From Methylocella sp. (lineage in GTDB: Bacteria; Pseudomonadota; Alphaproteobacteria; Rhizobiales; Beijerinckiaceae), in NCBI GenBank assembly GCA_037200525.1, contig JBBCGG010000001.1, forward strand, positions 1,406,501 to 1,470,500: a stretch of 64,000 nucleotides of DNA, read 5' to 3'. Position 1 is the first letter of the stretch; every line of letters begins with the position of its first letter. Position numbers and translations under genes: made by a program. Shown piece after piece: positions 8,955 through 17,816 of the stretch. The notes beneath the pieces were generated by a model. That model ran no database searches and was not told where the DNA came from. It saw only the letters and a list, made by a program, of their open reading frames with translations.

Positions 8955-11489
8955 TCACCCCCTCGCGATCGACTGCACCGCGTCCTCCCACGACTCGTCC
9001 GGGTGTCTCTTGAGGTAGGCCTTGACGCGCTTGGTGAGGTCGGCGGGGACGGCGGCGTCATCTTCGCCAGCCATTTCGACAATGGCATCCTCGACGATGA
9101 CTTTGAGTTTGGCGGCGCGAAGGTTCATGCGGTAGGCGGCGTCGAGCAAACTCTTGGCTGGGGCGACCTTTTTGATTCCATGATAGTCTAACTTGCGCTC
9201 GACGAAGTCGATGAACTCCCGCGATGTCATCGCATTCAACTCGACTCGCTCGCCGCCGAGAAGAAATTCGATTTCTTCGTGTTTCGCGTCGTACTTTTCC
9301 AGCGTCGCTGCTAGCTTGTGCGGATCGTTCGCGATTGCGACCGCTTCTGACTCCAAACCCATCTCGTCTACGTCACGCAATCTTAAACCAAGACCGATCA
9401 CATTCGGCTTAGTGGCGAATTTGTATCGAGCCGTGTCGGCGTGCAATGTGCCGAAGATGCTGAACCCTGCGATGTCGAAATCATGCAGCACAAGCAGCGG
9501 GATCTTAAAGCGGCAACAGGTCCGATCAACGAGAAGCCGCGCCGCCGTGACAGACATGCCCTTGCTCGACATGACAGCAATGTCGTACCGCTCCGGCAGT
9601 TTCATCCGCTCCAAGAGCGGCATGAAGCCTTCCTTTTCGATGTAAAGAATGGCGGCGTAGCGATCAGCCGGGCCGAATGTTTTGACCTTGGCGTCGGCAA
9701 AACCAGCTTCAACCAGTTGCGTGGTGCTGAGATAGCCTTCAATATATTCTTTGGTCGCCAACGTGCCTAAGCCGAACGTCTTGCCAGTGTGCGGCTCCGT
9801 GAAGTGACCACGATCATCGTAGACGATATCCCAATCGGCTGTCTCGTCTGGGTGCGCGTTCGTGTAATCAGGCACCAATTTTTGCGTGAAGTAATTGGCT
9901 TCAATTTTGTCAAGGCCGGTGAGCCTCAACATTTCAGGCCGAGCCTGATAATAAATCTGTCGCGCATGGGCGGGCAATGTCCCGCCGTCCGACGCCTTCA
10001 TGTAGGCGTCCCGCATGACTCTGCGCGAGGCCTCCGTCAGCTTCATTGGCTTATCGCGCTTGGTCATGCGATCGTCGCGGCGCGCAAGAGCGCTCGGGTC
10101 GCGTTCTTCTTGCTTGCGCTGTTTGGTCCAGGTCTTTGTCACAAGCTCAAGCGCATCGAGGATCGCACTGCCAACTTCCGCAGGAAGATCGACGCGCGAC
10201 TTGCCGCGATCGCGATAGTCGATGCGCGGGCTGGCGACATGAACGAACAGCGCCACTGGTTCTTCGTCGGTAACGCGCATCTCAGTTAATTCGGCGTCGA
10301 GATCTTCGAAAGGGTTATCAATGCCGACCGACCAGTTAACGCCCGTCAGGAGTTCGCGCTCGAACGCCTTGTGCGGGCAGTAACCAAAGGCAATTTCCAC
10401 GAGATACGGAATGCCATAAAAAATGATAGGCGTCATTGTATATTTGAACGAACTTTGATCGACGCCGATCTCCTCGAATTTCGCAAGGATGTGCTCGGAA
10501 CCAATGACGCCGAGAAGCGCCGGTTTGACGGTGGCGCTTTCAGTCTGCATTGCGTCAAGCAACTTAGGAATGCGACCGGCATGGAAAAGCTCGGCGAGCG
10601 TTTGCCGTGACGCGCCCAGACTGTCGCAAATGGCCGCTGCTTTAGCCGATTGTTTCAAGCCGCGAAAGTCTGTGATGAACGCCCGCACGGTGCGCGGCGG
10701 AAGCTCGGAATCTTCGTCGAGGGCGATGCAATCAGCGGCCAGATTCCTAAGGCTTTCGGCGTTGTACCAATGAGGCGAGGTAGGGTCGCGCGGAAGCCAT
10801 TTTTTCCAATCGAGATTCGAGGGAGAGACCCTCATGATCAGTTTGCGGCCCCAGGTCAGCTTTATTTCCGCGTGCGGGTTCGACCAGCCATAAAGCCTGA
10901 CCATTTGTATAAATCGAGCCTGCATGTCGGGCGAAATTGAGCTTGCCCAATTCACCGTCATGCGGGTTCCGATTTGTACAAGACTGGCGGTTCCGGCGCG
11001 TCTAGTGACCGGCGTTTTCCGAACCGGGTCCACGTCGAAGGTGATGCGGCTGGCGACGCCACGGCTTTCTATGAGGGTGACGCCCTGATTGCCGTCCATC
11101 ACTCGGCCCATGGCCAAGATGGTCTTGAGCGCGTTGCCTTGCGCGCCGCGCGTCGGGGACACATAGGCCGCGCGTGACGATGTGCGGGTTTCATAGTCAC
11201 GGATGCGGTCGGTCATTTCCGTGCTGATGCCGGGGCCGTTGTCGGTAACGGTTATGGCAACGCCATCGGTTACAGCGATCGAGATTTTTGGCGCGACGCC
11301 AGCTTCCTCGCAGGCGTCAAGCGCGTTATCGACAAGCTCTTTCAGCACGACAAGCGGCCATTCCTCTTTCGCATGGCCGGTTTGGTTGATCAGCTCTTTT
11401 TCAGAAGTGAACTCAGCTAGCCGAGATGTCGTAAATGCGGAGCGAGTTAGCACATGTGCGATTGCGATTTTGCCGCCGACTATGTTCAC
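8955..11489 (-). CDS. Fused type IIB topoisomerase, Topo VIII-like
   Basis: 844 residues joining a Topo VI B-like half to a Topo VI A/Spo11-like half. B half: GHKL ATPase with N box ELVDNALDA (51-59), DNGPGI (83-88) and a Gly-rich lid TRGAQGNALKTI (113-124), then a transducer-like region to about 470. A half: winged-helix catalytic domain with RQIYY (510-514), Tyr514 matching the DNA-cleaving tyrosine, then a Toprim domain with Glu618 in IEKE and the acidic pair in LHDFDIAG (Asp670, Asp672). All key residues are present. Such B-A fusions are the Topo VIII subfamily, known from plasmids and integrated elements; they cut both strands and pass DNA. It overlaps the HTH gene by 4 bp. It may serve replication, resolution or conflict; which is not shown. 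Confidence 0.88.
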   Translation of the reverse strand: MNIVGGKIAIAHVLTRSAFTTSRLAEFTSEKELINQTGHAKEEWPLVVLKELVDNALDACEEAGVAPKISIAVTDGVAITVTDNGPGISTEMTDRIRDYETRTSSRAAYVSPTRGAQGNALKTILAMGRVMDGNQGVTLIESRGVASRITFDVDPVRKTPVTRRAGTASLVQIGTRMTVNWASSISPDMQARFIQMVRLYGWSNPHAEIKLTWGRKLIMRVSPSNLDWKKWLPRDPTSPHWYNAESLRNLAADCIALDEDSELPPRTVRAFITDFRGLKQSAKAAAICDSLGASRQTLAELFHAGRIPKLLDAMQTESATVKPALLGVIGSEHILAKFEEIGVDQSSFKYTMTPIIFYGIPYLVEIAFGYCPHKAFERELLTGVNWSVGIDNPFEDLDAELTEMRVTDEEPVALFVHVASPRIDYRDRGKSRVDLPAEVGSAILDALELVTKTWTKQRKQEERDPSALARRDDRMTKRDKPMKLTEASRRVMRDAYMKASDGGTLPAHARQIYYQARPEMLRLTGLDKIEANYFTQKLVPDYTNAHPDETADWDIVYDDRGHFTEPHTGKTFGLGTLATKEYIEGYLSTTQLVEAGFADAKVKTFGPADRYAAILYIEKEGFMPLLERMKLPERYDIAVMSSKGMSVTAARLLVDRTCCRFKIPLLVLHDFDIAGFSIFGTLHADTARYKFATKPNVIGLGLRLRDVDEMGLESEAVAIANDPHKLAATLEKYDAKHEEIEFLLGGERVELNAMTSREFIDFVERKLDYHGIKKVAPAKSLLDAAYRMNLRAAKLKVIVEDAIVEMAGEDDAAVPADLTKRVKAYLKRHPDESWEDAVQSIARG

Positions 11490-11746
11490 GATCGCACAGC
11501 CTTTTTACCTACGCGCGGCCGTGGCGGCGAGGAATGTTTCTCTTCGCTCTGGTGCGCCTCCAGGCGATCTAAAACATCATCGATCTGGTCCGCGAACCAA
11601 TAGTTGAGCCGCCCCCTTTTTATTGGCTGTTGAAACTTCAAATAAGCGTAAGCTGGATCATTCAACATTCTCCAAAGAGTAACATTGGAGATTTCGCCAA
11701 GGCGGCGGCATACCTCGGCCTGCTTGAGCAGAGCCCGACCAGTCAT
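11486..11746 (-). CDS. Small helix-turn-helix protein, excisionase-like
   Basis: 86 residues. The N-terminal part (ALLKQAEVCRRLGEISNVTLWRML) has the pattern of a winged or MerR/AlpA-type HTH found in excisionases and element regulators, followed by an acidic helix (DQIDDVLDRLEAH) and a basic tail. It is coupled to the topoisomerase by an ATGA overlap and is the first gene after the integrase region. Likely roles are directing excision with the integrase or controlling the promoter in the AT-rich region upstream. Which one cannot be told from sequence. Confidence 0.6.
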   Translation of the reverse strand: MTGRALLKQAEVCRRLGEISNVTLWRMLNDPAYAYLKFQQPIKRGRLNYWFADQIDDVLDRLEAHQSEEKHSSPPRPRVGKKAVRS

Positions 11747-11881
11747 AGTCTTTACCTTTGCTGTAGAGATGCCACCTTTCGCGGCCTGTCAAAGCAACGT
11801 GAGACAGCGGCGAAGTTGAGTCAAGCAGACGTGCAAAAAAAGATTCAACAGGCGCAAACGTAGCGGCTAAAAAGAAAGTAA

Positions 11882-11911
11882 ATAGAACTTTCGAAGCTTA
11901 CAAAGTTCTAT
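11882..11911. promoter_or_regulatory. 10-bp inverted repeat in the AT-rich promoter region
   Basis: Perfect arms ATAGAACTTT (11882-11891) and AAAGTTCTAT (11902-11911) around a 10-bp spacer. It lies in an AT-rich intergenic stretch (about 11,860-12,030) upstream of the HTH-topoisomerase operon and just downstream of the integrase stop. There is no T-run, so an operator is more likely than a terminator. The HTH protein is an obvious candidate binder. Confidence 0.4.
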
Positions 11912-12028
11912 CTAGTTAGCGAGTGGAAAAGTTATTACGCATTTAATTTAGAAAAAAGTGGCTTAATGAAATACAATTCGTTGAATATTAATTTCTGATT
12001 CTTATTTAAGAAAAAGTAGCTAAGCCGG

Positions 12029-13300
12029 TTATGAAATAATTATTCGAATTGCGCTTTCCAATAATTCCAGCGCGGCGCGCCGTTCCGCTGCAAAATCGTA
12101 ACGCTGATAAATTTGAACCAAGCCGCCGCTCTGGCCAACGTGATTGAGAATTTTTTCGGTCACTGCTTGATTGACGGCGAGCGAGGCGAGCTTACTTGCC
12201 GCCGTGCGTCTTAAGTCGTGAAGCGTCCAATGTGGCGCGACAAACAGTTGATCGAGTCGGCTCTTTGCTAGCCCGAAGTTGCGGGCGGGGCGGATGCCGC
12301 TCACCGTAAATACAAACGGACGATCTTCCGGCGCGCTTGCGATGATTTCATTCATCAATGGCGTCAGCGGAACGAAATGCGGTCGCCTGTTTTTTGTGCG
12401 CGACGCCGGTATATGCCATTCGCCGCCCTTTAGCTCATCGCGCCGAAGTCCGCCGACTTCATTAAGTCGCTGACCACTGATCAGAAGGAATTTAAAAATA
12501 TGTCCGTATGGATATCCAAACTGATCGCAGGCGGTCCAAAAGCGTTTGATCTCTTCGTCGCTGAGAATCCGATCGCGCGATGGGTTGATCTTCGGGCGCG
12601 ATAGGCCCTCCATCGGCGAGCGCTCTAAAAGGCCCCGCCCTATACACCATTTAAAAAACGTCGAAAGCCGCGCGAACATGGCTCGCGAAACTCCGTCCGA
12701 AATCTCGCCTTCCTTTCGTCGCCTTTTTGCTCCCGGAACGGTTCTATTTCTGATTTCATCGAGCAAGGCCACGATGTCGCGCTTTGTGACGTCGGCGACG
12801 GCCTTGGTTGCCCAACGATCGGCGAGGCCATCGGGGATGATTGCAAGGTCGCGAGTGAACCCAAAAAAGTGCGCCGTTTCTACCCAACGTCTTGTCCGGG
12901 GCTTTGCATGTTGCAAAACAAAATCCACCGCGAGTGCGCCAAAGGCTTTTTGAGAGCGCTCCGACGCTTCCGACGCAGCCGCCTCTATCTTCGCCGCCGC
13001 CGGATCTTGACCGCTCAGCCGGTCGAGAACCGCCGCCGCCGCAAATTTCCGGGCGATGGCCAGCGTCATCGGTCGCCCGATCGCTGGATCAGCGATGCCA
13101 GAGCCATCATCGAACGGCCCGAGAGTCAGTTTCGCCGAGCGACCATCCGGGCGGCGAAAACGCATGATCCAAGATTTTCGCCCGGTCGGGAAAACGACGA
13201 GCCGCAAGCCGGGGCAACCGCCGTCAGAAATCTCGGCGCTCTTCGCCTCGGGCTTCAGACTGAGAATGAGCTTCGTGGATAAAGTCTGTCGCTGCGTCAT
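12029..13300 (-). CDS. Tyrosine integrase (P4-like)
   Basis: 423 residues. A DUF4102-type N-terminal arm-binding domain (about 1-100: LVVFPTGRKSWIMRFRR, LTLGPF), a core-binding domain (about 115-235) and a C-terminal catalytic domain follow in order. The catalytic residues are visible: Arg278 in SGQRLNEV, Lys303, His361 and Arg364 in HDLRRTAAS, His387, and Tyr398 in IYQRY. Length is normal for P4-type integrases. It sits at the right end of element A. The attachment site should lie between its start and the 3' end of the TerC-like gene (about 13,300-13,430), but the partner end is outside the window. Confidence 0.92.
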   Translation of the reverse strand: MTQRQTLSTKLILSLKPEAKSAEISDGGCPGLRLVVFPTGRKSWIMRFRRPDGRSAKLTLGPFDDGSGIADPAIGRPMTLAIARKFAAAAVLDRLSGQDPAAAKIEAAASEASERSQKAFGALAVDFVLQHAKPRTRRWVETAHFFGFTRDLAIIPDGLADRWATKAVADVTKRDIVALLDEIRNRTVPGAKRRRKEGEISDGVSRAMFARLSTFFKWCIGRGLLERSPMEGLSRPKINPSRDRILSDEEIKRFWTACDQFGYPYGHIFKFLLISGQRLNEVGGLRRDELKGGEWHIPASRTKNRRPHFVPLTPLMNEIIASAPEDRPFVFTVSGIRPARNFGLAKSRLDQLFVAPHWTLHDLRRTAASKLASLAVNQAVTEKILNHVGQSGGLVQIYQRYDFAAERRAALELLESAIRIIIS

Positions 13301-13407
13301 AGCAAGGTAACGAGGTAAACAAAATCGCCTTTAACCCATGAAAGGCAACGAAAGTTCATGATAGGCTCGATGAGCAAAAATGTAAATCATTTCATGAGTT
13401 TGAAGAG

Positions 13408-14088
13408 TTACGACGAAGGTGGCGAAAGGCGCTGAAGCAGCCAAGCGGCTATCAGCACGAACGCCGCGCCCGCCGGCGCAAACCACCATGTCGCCAAGCC
13501 CGGCGCGTGCGTGCGCAAAAAGGCGGCGAGAGCGGGATCGGACCCGATGAGGTCGCCGGCGATCCAGCCGAGCAGGGCGGCCCCCGCCCAGACCAGAGCC
13601 GGAAAGCGGTCCAGCAGCCTAATCAGCAGGGTCGAGCCGAAGACGATCAGCGGAATCGACAAAACGAGGCCAAAGATGATCAGCAGGTGGGAGCCCTTCG
13701 CCGCCGCGGCGACGGCGAGGACATTGTCGACCGACATGATCGCATCGGCGAGGACAATGATGCGGATGCAAGCCCAGATCGTAGTGGGGGGCGCGACGTC
13801 CGGCGCGTATTCGTTCTCCCTTGCGAGGCGAATGGCGATTATGAGCAAAAGCGCGCCGCCGGCGATTTTGATGAAAGGCGTCGCCAGAAATTGCACGACT
13901 GAAAGCGTCAAGACGATGCGCAGGAGCACTGCTGCGCCGGCCCCGAGCGCGATGGCCCATCGGCGCTGCCGTTCAGGTAGAGAACGGGCCGCAAGAGCGA
14001 TGACCACAGCATTATCGTCCGAAAGAACAATATCGATCCAGATGATCTGGAGCAGAGCAATGAGAAAAGTAGTATCGGGAGGGTCCAT
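13408..14088 (-). CDS. TerC/YjbE-family integral membrane protein
   Basis: 226 residues with about seven membrane helices and the TerC family signatures: IDIVLSDDNAVVIALAARSL near the N-terminus and ADAIMSVDNVLAVAAAAKG in the middle, both with intramembrane aspartate pairs. YjbE-type members are linked to metal efflux and protection, notably of manganese. It is followed after 9 bp by pyroglutamyl peptidase, suggesting an operon. The C-terminal end abuts element A, so the 3' end of this gene may be the attachment site; the protein looks complete. Confidence 0.85.
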   Translation of the reverse strand: MDPPDTTFLIALLQIIWIDIVLSDDNAVVIALAARSLPERQRRWAIALGAGAAVLLRIVLTLSVVQFLATPFIKIAGGALLLIIAIRLARENEYAPDVAPPTTIWACIRIIVLADAIMSVDNVLAVAAAAKGSHLLIIFGLVLSIPLIVFGSTLLIRLLDRFPALVWAGAALLGWIAGDLIGSDPALAAFLRTHAPGLATWWFAPAGAAFVLIAAWLLQRLSPPSS

Positions 14089-14097
14089 CAGCTGGAG

Positions 14098-14871
14098 CTA
14101 GGCCAGCAGGAGAGCAGGGTCAAGCGTTGCAGTTGAAGAGTTTTTCGGAGCGCAAGGATCAGAGACGGTCTTGGCCTCGCGGCGAGGCAGCTTTGGCGCA
14201 AGGGCGAGAATGGCGATGACGGCGGCGCGGGTCGCATCTTCGAGGCTAAGGCGCGGTTTTGGCGCGAAATTGGACGAAGCCGAGCTTATTCCGCCGCCCT
14301 GCCGTAAGCGTCGCGCGGAATTGGGCGCGGAGGATCGACGATGCCCAAGGCGAGGCACGTGGATGAAGCCGACCAAGGGCGCATGGTTTTGGCTAAGCGA
14401 CAGAAAGAGGGTCTGGTTGCAGACATAATCGCCGGCGTCGATCGATAAATCGGCGCCGAGCCCAGCGCGTCGCAGCGCCGTCGCTACCAGGGCGCATGGC
14501 AGGGTCGATCTTGCGACAGGCGGCGCTCCCAAAGCGATCGTGCGGCGCTCCGCCTGCGCTCCGGCGGCGTCATAATGGAGCTGGCTCACCCGGTTCAGGG
14601 CTCTTGTCTCGACGCACAGCGTTTTTCGGCGAGCGGCGAGCCCGAAATGCAAAATGGCGTCGGGTTTTATCTCCTGCGCCAGACGCGAAAGACGGGGTGC
14701 GATTTGCGCATAGACGACCGGCAAGGTGACGAGATCAATGCTGATGCCGGCGCGGAACAATCGCGAGCGATGTTTGGCGAGCGCGGCGATCATCTGAGCG
14801 GTTGGGTTTTTTGCCGCGCCGGGAAAGCCGCTAAAGCCGGTGACGAGGATGCGGATCGGCCGGGTCGTCAC
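14098..14871 (-). CDS. pcp: Pyroglutamyl peptidase I (C15 family)
   Basis: 257 residues. Removes N-terminal pyroglutamate from peptides in the cytoplasm. The C15 catalytic triad is visible: Glu88 (ETRALN), Cys151 in GDYVCN, His171 in FIHVP. The N-terminal TGFSGFPGAAKNPT substrate loop is also present. The C-terminus is about 40 residues longer than usual and low in complexity. The start at 14871 gives the expected MTTRPIRILVTGF opening. Confidence 0.85.
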   Translation of the reverse strand: MTTRPIRILVTGFSGFPGAAKNPTAQMIAALAKHRSRLFRAGISIDLVTLPVVYAQIAPRLSRLAQEIKPDAILHFGLAARRKTLCVETRALNRVSQLHYDAAGAQAERRTIALGAPPVARSTLPCALVATALRRAGLGADLSIDAGDYVCNQTLFLSLSQNHAPLVGFIHVPRLGHRRSSAPNSARRLRQGGGISSASSNFAPKPRLSLEDATRAAVIAILALAPKLPRREAKTVSDPCAPKNSSTATLDPALLLA

Positions 14872-15120
14872 GCTGATGTCTCCAAAATATTCACGCGATC
14901 AATGCGTAAAACAAGGATCCACGCGCCGTGGTCGCATTCCCGACATGATCGGAGATCATTCCAACACAAGCAGGATGGCTCCTTGTCGATCTTTCAGCAA
15001 GGCCGATGCGTCCATAGAGCTTCGGGATCAGAGCGGCCCGCTCCAACGCATTGATTGATAAGTTGTTGCGGCCTGTCCCGAAAGCTTGGGACCATGTTCG
15101 TTCGCTAACAAAGAAGGCAC

Positions 15121-16329
15121 ATGCGGTTGACCGATTTATGCGCACCTGCGCGGCGGAAAAATATCGGCGCATCATTGGCTTTGCTGATCGCCTGTCTTGC
15201 CGCGCTCATGGTTTCGGGCTGCGGCTCCACCGGAATGACGGAGATCAGCGATTCAGGCCCGCAAGCCCGCCCGCTCTCGATGTTTGTCGTTTCAACCCGA
15301 AAGGGCGAGAGCGGGGCTGCGAGCGAGGCCGCCGCCGAGGGGCCGCCGCGGGACTCTCTGCAGATGGTTGGCGTGCCGCCGGGACACCAGGTTGGGCAAC
15401 TGGAGCGGCCTTCTCTGGGCGCTCCCGATCCTTTGAAGCATTTTTCCCAAATAAGCCGGCGCGGGCTCGACGAGAAGACGTTCCTCGCCGAACTCGCGAC
15501 TCATCTCTCCGGGCGCATCGGCTCGAACCGAGACGTCCTGCTCTATGTGCATGGATTTAACACGAGCTATGACGAAGCTCGCTTCCGGCTCGCCCAGATC
15601 GTCGAAGACGGGCGCTTTGGCGGCGTGCCGGTGTTGTTCACATGGCCCGCGACGAGCAGCCTGCTCGACTACGGCGCGGCCAAGGAAAACGCCACCATAT
15701 CGCGCGATGCTTTGGCGAAACTGATCCGTCAATTGTCTGACACGCCGGGCGTTGGCCGCGTGCATATTCTCGCCCATTCCATGGGCGCCTGGATGACCAT
15801 GGAGGCCCTGCGCGAAAACGCCATCGCCGGCAGCCCGGATCTCAATGGCAGGCTCGGCGACGTCATGCTGGCCGCCCCCGACATTGATCTGAACGTCTTC
15901 CGGCAGCAATTGGCGCGGATCGATCCGTCGCATGTCTTCGTTCTCGTCGCGGCGAACGACCGCGCTCTGTCGATTTCGCGAACGCTTGCCGGAGATCGCC
16001 AGCGTCTTGGCGCGCTCGACCCGAAGAATCCGGCCGATCGCTCGGCGCTCGAGGCGCTCGGCGTCAAGGTCTATGATCTGTCGCGGGAGGCGGACATTTT
16101 TATCGGGCACGGCGCCTACGCCAACGCGCCCGAGGCGTTGCGCACGATCGGCGCGCAGATCGCCGAACCAAGGCCTCAAGACGCCAACGTTCAGTCCGTG
16201 CTTGGCGAGAGGCCCGTCGATGACCGGATTATCGCCGAACCCCTCGCTCCCCCCGCGAGCGTTGCCCCGGTCTCTTCAGTCCCCGCAGCCGCCGCGCCGC
16301 TCGCGCCCGCCGCGCCGCCTCTCAATTGA
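15121..16329 (+). CDS. DUF900 alpha/beta hydrolase lipoprotein
   Basis: 402 residues. A signal region ends in a lipobox-like LMVSGC (Cys about 35), so it is probably membrane-anchored in the periplasm. The hydrolase core has the oxyanion strand YVHGFNTSYDEA, the nucleophile elbow ILAHSMGAW (Ser), and a late His in FIGHGAY, as in the DUF900 group of esterase-like proteins. The C-terminal 60 residues are Ala/Pro-rich and probably unstructured. Substrate unknown. It stands alone on the plus strand. Confidence 0.8.
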   Translation: MRLTDLCAPARRKNIGASLALLIACLAALMVSGCGSTGMTEISDSGPQARPLSMFVVSTRKGESGAASEAAAEGPPRDSLQMVGVPPGHQVGQLERPSLGAPDPLKHFSQISRRGLDEKTFLAELATHLSGRIGSNRDVLLYVHGFNTSYDEARFRLAQIVEDGRFGGVPVLFTWPATSSLLDYGAAKENATISRDALAKLIRQLSDTPGVGRVHILAHSMGAWMTMEALRENAIAGSPDLNGRLGDVMLAAPDIDLNVFRQQLARIDPSHVFVLVAANDRALSISRTLAGDRQRLGALDPKNPADRSALEALGVKVYDLSREADIFIGHGAYANAPEALRTIGAQIAEPRPQDANVQSVLGERPVDDRIIAEPLAPPASVAPVSSVPAAAAPLAPAAPPLN

Positions 16330-17045
16330 TAAGATTCCAAGGTATAGAAACTATCTCGCGCAGATTTTGGCGGCGAATGCCGCGTTGAGGCGGAGCATCG
16401 CCTGGAAAAGCTTCAGACCTTCATCAGAGGATTAGTCGCTAAAAACAGCGAGACTTTCGCCTTTGGGCGTTATTTCGCTGGATGAGGCCGGCCCGGATAT
16501 CGACCCGCAACACGATGATTGCCGTCGCGACGACGAGCGGGGCATCAGGATTTCGTGAAACGGCGCGGCGATCGGCCGAGAGCCGTCTAATTATGACGCG
16601 TTCGGCTCTCCAACCCCAAAAATTACGGCGCGACGGAACTTTTGGCTTCGACCGAAGTTCTTCGTAACGGATTCGCGCTGACCGAGATAAGTGCGTCCCC
16701 TTCATCGATAGCATTGTCTCTGCTGGCGTGGCCCCTGTTGGCGCTGCGGCAAGCGTTTCGTTAGTAATATGTCTTAATTCCGTAATCTAAAGCACATTTT
16801 TTTGATTCTATTTTCAATCTAGACTGGCAGCAGACAACTCTATGTGGTTTGTAACGCCATTGCACACAGCTCCTGATGGTCTTGCTGCAAGGCACCATAA
16901 ATTATCCATATTGACGCCACAATACTATTGGTATTAGTGTCCTAGATACATAGCGTATTGGATGGCAGCGCTCTAGGTCTATTCGCGCCCATGCCCTGTG
17001 CTGTTTCTTGCGCCCAGGTCTCAGTTAGTACAAAGCGAGGGTGTC
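16330..17045. other. Intergenic stretch without supported genes
   Basis: About 715 bases. The first 400 are GC-rich and give only weak reading frames with no domain; the last 250 (about 16,760-17,020) are AT-rich and likely carry the promoter of the small plus-strand gene that follows. Confidence 0.4.
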
Positions 17046-17342
17046 ATGTGTTTAATCGCTGAAGTCGTGCATTCGTGCTCAAATGAGAAAGTTGCTCATG
17101 CGGCGGTCGCTTCGATCGGCTCTGAATTTGCCGGTAAAGTGAGGGCCACCGCCAGCACCCATGGCATGTCCGTCGGCGCGTTTACGGCTCAAGCCGTTCT
17201 CCAATTCCACCGCAACAGCGGCGGCGAGGAGAAGCAGGCGCTGCGGCGGAAGATGAAGGGGACCGATCAACCGATTCTGATTGCCCTTGAGCACATCCTC
17301 AAGCCGGTGGTTGATCCCGTCGCTTGCGATCGCGTGATCTGA
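17046..17342 (+). CDS. Small conserved-looking protein, unknown function
   Basis: 98 residues from ATG 17046 (MCLIAEVVHSCSNEKVAHAA...). There is no signal peptide. It has two Cys near the N-terminus and an Arg/Lys-rich middle (KQALRRKMKG). The segment FAGKVRATASTHGMSVGAFTAQAVLQF resembles a short ribbon or helix DNA-binding unit, but no family can be assigned. The upstream AT-rich region suggests its own promoter. Confidence 0.5.
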   Translation: MCLIAEVVHSCSNEKVAHAAVASIGSEFAGKVRATASTHGMSVGAFTAQAVLQFHRNSGGEEKQALRRKMKGTDQPILIALEHILKPVVDPVACDRVI

Positions 17343-17384
17343 GGGGGCCGGACGCGTCGCGGCCGGGAGGGCCGCGGGCGCGCT

Positions 17385-17789
17385 TTACAGGCGATCTTTC
17401 TCGAAGTCCTCACAGGATAAATCAAAAAGAGACAGGCCTTCCTCTAATTGATCGGACAAATTCGGCATGCCGAGGAGGAAGGCTGCCGTCGATGGCTCTG
17501 GGTGTGCTGACGCCGCCGCCAGCGCATCCGGCCATTCTTCGACCGAATAATCCTCGCCGCCGATCAGATAAAGAGCGATGAGCTCACGCTGCTCGTCCTC
17601 GTCCATCGCTTCGATAAACTCAATCAGCTCCTTGCGCACAGACGAATGCGGAACTTCCGTATAGACGGAGGCAAATCCATCATCCGTATCGTTGGACGAA
17701 TCCCCCATTGGCTCTTCCGCCTGGACGTCAAGTTCGCGCGCCTTGATGATCACAAAACATACTTTTTCAGGGTTGAGTTCGGACAGCAT
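17385..17789 (-). CDS. DUF3775 family protein
   Basis: 134 residues, very acidic. It matches the alphaproteobacterial DUF3775 pattern: an opening LNPEKVCFVIIKARELDV, an acidic loop (SSNDTDDGFASV), then helices LIEFIEAMDEDEQRELIALYLIG and a C-terminal LLGMPNLSDQLEEGLSLF. Function unknown; soluble and cytoplasmic by sequence. It is downstream of and co-directional with the DJ-1/PfpI gene, 27 bp apart. Confidence 0.75.
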   Translation of the reverse strand: MLSELNPEKVCFVIIKARELDVQAEEPMGDSSNDTDDGFASVYTEVPHSSVRKELIEFIEAMDEDEQRELIALYLIGGEDYSVEEWPDALAAASAHPEPSTAAFLLGMPNLSDQLEEGLSLFDLSCEDFEKDRL

Positions 17790-17816
17790 GGCGCATTTCC
17801 TGCTTTTTGCCCGCGA

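Noticed and set aside
8586-9018. Overlapping reading frames on both strands between primase and topoisomerase
   Set aside because: No domain character, heavy overlap with the topoisomerase end, and odd composition; read as chance frames.
13300-13430. Attachment site of element A at the 3' end of the TerC-like gene
   Set aside because: The place is suggestive, but the other end is outside the window and no repeat can be compared, so it is not listed as a feature.
14891-15175. Minus-strand frame between pcp and the DUF900 gene
   Set aside because: It overlaps the start of the DUF900 lipoprotein and has no recognisable features.
16439-16714. Minus-strand 91-residue frame
   Set aside because: Arg-rich sequence without predicted structure, as expected of a chance frame in GC-rich DNA.
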